This document shows positions 61,926-64,000 of a DNA stretch of 64,000 nucleotides, one piece after another. The DNA comes from Actinoplanes sp. TFC3 (GTDB taxonomy: Bacteria > Actinomycetota > Actinomycetes > Mycobacteriales > Micromonosporaceae), in NCBI RefSeq assembly GCF_001553785.1, contig NZ_LOJP01000001.1:4000356-4064355 (forward strand), written 5' to 3'. The notes beneath the pieces are model-generated. The model searched no databases and was not told where the DNA came from. It saw only the letters and a program-made list of their open reading frames with translations. Each line of letters begins with the position of its first letter. The first letter of the stretch is position 1. The position numbers and the translations under genes were made by a program.

Positions 61926-62645
61926 ATGCCTCGTATATGTGCGGGACTGGTCCGTGTTCTCCATGATTTACTGGCCGGCGTGTATGGCACTCGGGATGTG
62001 TTCGCGACGTGGCAGCGGGGCTGGGGCAGGGCGCGCGGGGTCGAGCCGGGCGTTGAGGTGCCCGGCGGGCTGCGGGTGCATTGCCGGTTGGATTCGCGCG
62101 AGATCGAGTTTTTCGCGTTCGATGACCGGGCCGAGTCGTTGGCCGGGCTCGCCGCGGCGGCGCTCCGGGAGGAGGGCGTCACCTGGTTGACCGTGGCAAC
62201 CACAGAGCCGCAGGCGGCGGTAGGCGCGCTGAAGGCGGCTGGGCTGACCATGTTGCAGCAATCCGAGCAGTTGATGAGCGTCGACCTGCGTGAGCATCCC
62301 CTCAGCCCGGTGCCCGCCGGGTACCGAACCGAGACCACGGTCGACGACGGCGTCGTCTTCGTCCAGGTGTTCGCCGACGATGGCTCGGACGCCGCTCGGG
62401 GCTATGCGGGAGTCGTCGGCGGGTACGCCTCGGCCGACAAGATCCTCACTTGGCCGGGTCATCGGCGCCGGGGACTGGGCAGTGTGGTCATGGGAAGTCT
62501 GGCCAACGCGGCGATCGAGCTCGGCGCGCAGACCGGGCTGCTCATCGGCGGCGTCCAGGGCCAGCAGTTGTACCGGACACTCGGCTGGTGTACCGAAGCG
62601 ACAGTTCTGATCGCCGCACCGCCCGGCACCGTCTACCCGGAGTAG
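61926..62645 (+). CDS. GNAT-family N-acetyltransferase
   Basis: 239 residues (ATG 61926; an earlier ATG 61881 adds 15). The acetyl-CoA-binding motif is LTWPGHRRRGLGSVVMGSLANAAIELG, with the terminal YRTLGW typical of GNAT proteins. Substrate unknown. Precedes the AfsR-like gene by ~110 nt. Confidence 0.85.
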   Translation: MPRICAGLVRVLHDLLAGVYGTRDVFATWQRGWGRARGVEPGVEVPGGLRVHCRLDSREIEFFAFDDRAESLAGLAAAALREEGVTWLTVATTEPQAAVGALKAAGLTMLQQSEQLMSVDLREHPLSPVPAGYRTETTVDDGVVFVQVFADDGSDAARGYAGVVGGYASADKILTWPGHRRRGLGSVVMGSLANAAIELGAQTGLLIGGVQGQQLYRTLGWCTEATVLIAAPPGTVYPE

Positions 62646-62757
62646 GCGCGCTTATTTCGGGTTCCGGGCGCCGAGGGACTCGTAAGGTGACCCGGACACT
62701 CGCAGGTTTGGCCGGGAGCAATGTCCACGCTGGCGTCTGCGGTCTATCTTCTAGGCG

Positions 62758-64000
62758 ATGTCTTCTTCAGATCATGACGTGGTCCGGATCTATGCGTTCG
62801 GGGAGATAGTCGTCACCGCCGGGGGTGCTGCGATCACCGCCGGGCCGCCCAAGCAGCGCGCCCTGCTTGCGCTGTTGCTGTGCCGCCCGGATGTTGAGAT
62901 ACCGTCCGGCGAGTTGATTGAAGCACTGTGGAGTTTTCAGGCTCCCCATTCCGCGCGCAACAATCTGCGCACCTACGTTCACGGGCTGCGTCGTATCCTC
63001 GGCGAACAGATCATCAGTGGCAGCGGCCGGCCCGGCTATCGGCTGCACACCGACCGGGTGTGGACCGACATCAAACACTTCGCGGCCCTGTGCACGCAGG
63101 CCGAAATGGCACTGGAGCGCGCCGAGCCTGAGGCCGCCCGGCCAGCGTTGGCCGATGCGGTGGCGCTGCGCCGCGGTGCGGCCTTTGGCGACGTGGGGTC
63201 CCTGGAGGCGGTCGAAGATGAGGCCGCCCGGCTGGAGGAACGCTGGCTGCTCGCTGTTGAGCGGCGCGTCGAACTGGACCTGCATCGTGGTGGCGCAGCG
63301 GAGCTTGTCGGCGAGCTGACCGCGCTGGTCCGCCAGCATCCGTATCGAGAACGCTTCGTGGCCCTGCTCATGCTGGCGCTCTACCGGGCGGGCCGGCAGA
63401 GCGACGCGCTGGCCGCCTATCGGCAAACCGCCGCCGCCCTGGCCGAGGAGCTCGGTGTGGAGCCCGGTGCTGAGCTGGCCGGGCTGCACCAAGCGGTGCT
63501 TCGGCAGGATCCCGCGCTGCAGCGCCCGGCTGGGGTGCCGGTCGGGGCCGAGTCCGCGGTGGTCGCCCGGCCAGCCGAACTCCCGCCTGCCTCGGGGCAT
63601 TTCACCGGTCGGACCCGCGAAACCGCGGCACTTGACACCGCTCTGGCAGATGCCCAGGACTCGGGACGGCTACCGGTGCTGGCAGTAGTCGGTCCGGCCG
63701 GGGTCGGTAAGACGACGCTGGTTGTGGAATGGGCACGGCGCGCTGTGGCCGATTTCCCCGACGGGCAGATCTTCGTTGATTTGCGTGGTTTCAGCGCAGA
63801 GCCAGTCACCGCACCCGCCGAGGCGCTGCGCCGGTTGCTCTGGTCTCTGGGTGTCGAAGCGGACCGGGTGCCGCCGGCCATCGACGAGGCTGCGGCTCTG
63901 CTGCGTTCACTGCTGGCGAGCAAACGGCTGTTGATGGTCCTGGACAACGTCGCCTCCGCCGAACAGGTGGTGCCATTGCTGCCGGGCGGAAGCGGTAACG
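62758..64000 (+). CDS. AfsR/SARP-type transcriptional regulator (partial, runs off the window)
   Basis: First 414 residues. N-terminal OmpR-like winged helix (residues ~8-100, ending GRPGYRLHTD), BTAD domain (~105-250, WTDIKHFAALC... HPYRERFVALLMLALYRAGRQSDALAAYRQ), then a STAND/NB-ARC ATPase with Walker A GPAGVGKTT at 312-320 and Walker B LLMVLDNV at 391-398. AfsR-like regulators control antibiotic and developmental genes. TPR or other C-terminal repeats would lie beyond the edge. Possible local target clusters are off the window. Confidence 0.93.
   Translation, partial: MSSSDHDVVRIYAFGEIVVTAGGAAITAGPPKQRALLALLLCRPDVEIPSGELIEALWSFQAPHSARNNLRTYVHGLRRILGEQIISGSGRPGYRLHTDRVWTDIKHFAALCTQAEMALERAEPEAARPALADAVALRRGAAFGDVGSLEAVEDEAARLEERWLLAVERRVELDLHRGGAAELVGELTALVRQHPYRERFVALLMLALYRAGRQSDALAAYRQTAAALAEELGVEPGAELAGLHQAVLRQDPALQRPAGVPVGAESAVVARPAELPPASGHFTGRTRETAALDTALADAQDSGRLPVLAVVGPAGVGKTTLVVEWARRAVADFPDGQIFVDLRGFSAEPVTAPAEALRRLLWSLGVEADRVPPAIDEAAALLRSLLASKRLLMVLDNVASAEQVVPLLPGGSGN

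Overview
The window is about 70% G+C, with GTG starts, tight 1-4 nt stop/start overlaps and GC-rich hairpin terminators. It carries actinobacterial hallmarks: GpgS, an AfsR/SARP-type regulator, streptogrisin-like protease, F5/8-type discoidin lectin fusions and zinc-independent ribosomal protein paralogues. I read it as a chromosomal segment of a filamentous actinobacterium. Micromonosporaceae/Actinoplanes-like is my best guess, by gene style only. No tRNA, rRNA, CRISPR array, intact insertion sequence or phage module was seen.

1-7.2 kb is a metal-homeostasis locus. A near-palindromic Zur-type box (5309-5323) sits between a rightward CobW-family gene and a leftward run: rpmB, rpmG, rpsN (all cysteine-poor, C-minus types), a YibE/F membrane protein, then a FecB/FecCD/FecE-like importer with a methyltransferase inserted between binding protein and permease. 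A collapsed ArsR + cation-efflux pseudogene lies just beyond. 7.2-9.4 kb is a GntR (YtrA-type)-ABC exporter operon. 9.4-17 kb holds c-di-GMP enzymes (GAF-EAL divergent from a membrane GGDEF-EAL), a luciferase-like oxidoreductase, a cytosolic chemoreceptor translationally coupled to a PAS protein, and a quinone-oxidoreductase-like gene. 17-26 kb is dominated by secreted proteins: a subtilase with a pentad Trp tail, a GH27 alpha-galactosidase with a duplicated C-terminal domain, and a 1037-residue FN3/OmpA-like protein. It also has a membrane chemoreceptor divergent from an amino-acid-type binding lipoprotein.

26-30 kb has a hydrolase/TetR pair and a DrrAB-like ABC operon ending in its own MerR regulator, with a clear MerR-type promoter. 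30-35 kb has a cold-shock protein, an NLP (NPP1) secreted protein, and transaldolase/transketolase. 35-38 kb holds small secreted or hypothetical genes and a TetR/SDR divergent pair with two operator-like sites. 39-43 kb pairs GpgS and a GT4 glycosyltransferase with divergent Gfo/Idh/MocA and medium-chain dehydrogenases. 43-47 kb has an LtrA protein, an anti-sigma-like ATPase, a response regulator and a KAS III enzyme. 47.6-49.9 kb is a large secreted discoidin/beta-helix protein under a perfect LacI-type operator. 50-56 kb mixes a serine hydrolase, a YCII protein and a LysR/oxidoreductase pair with several decayed genes. 56-64 kb has a GGDEF protein, a sialidase-streptogrisin operon, an NlpC/P60-like secreted protein, a GNAT protein and the start of an AfsR-like regulator that runs off the edge.

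The locus looks like an accessory chromosomal arm. It is rich in secreted glycan- and protein-degrading enzymes, small regulator-target pairs and gene fragments (at least seven decayed genes). The most coherent system is the predicted Zur regulon at the left end.
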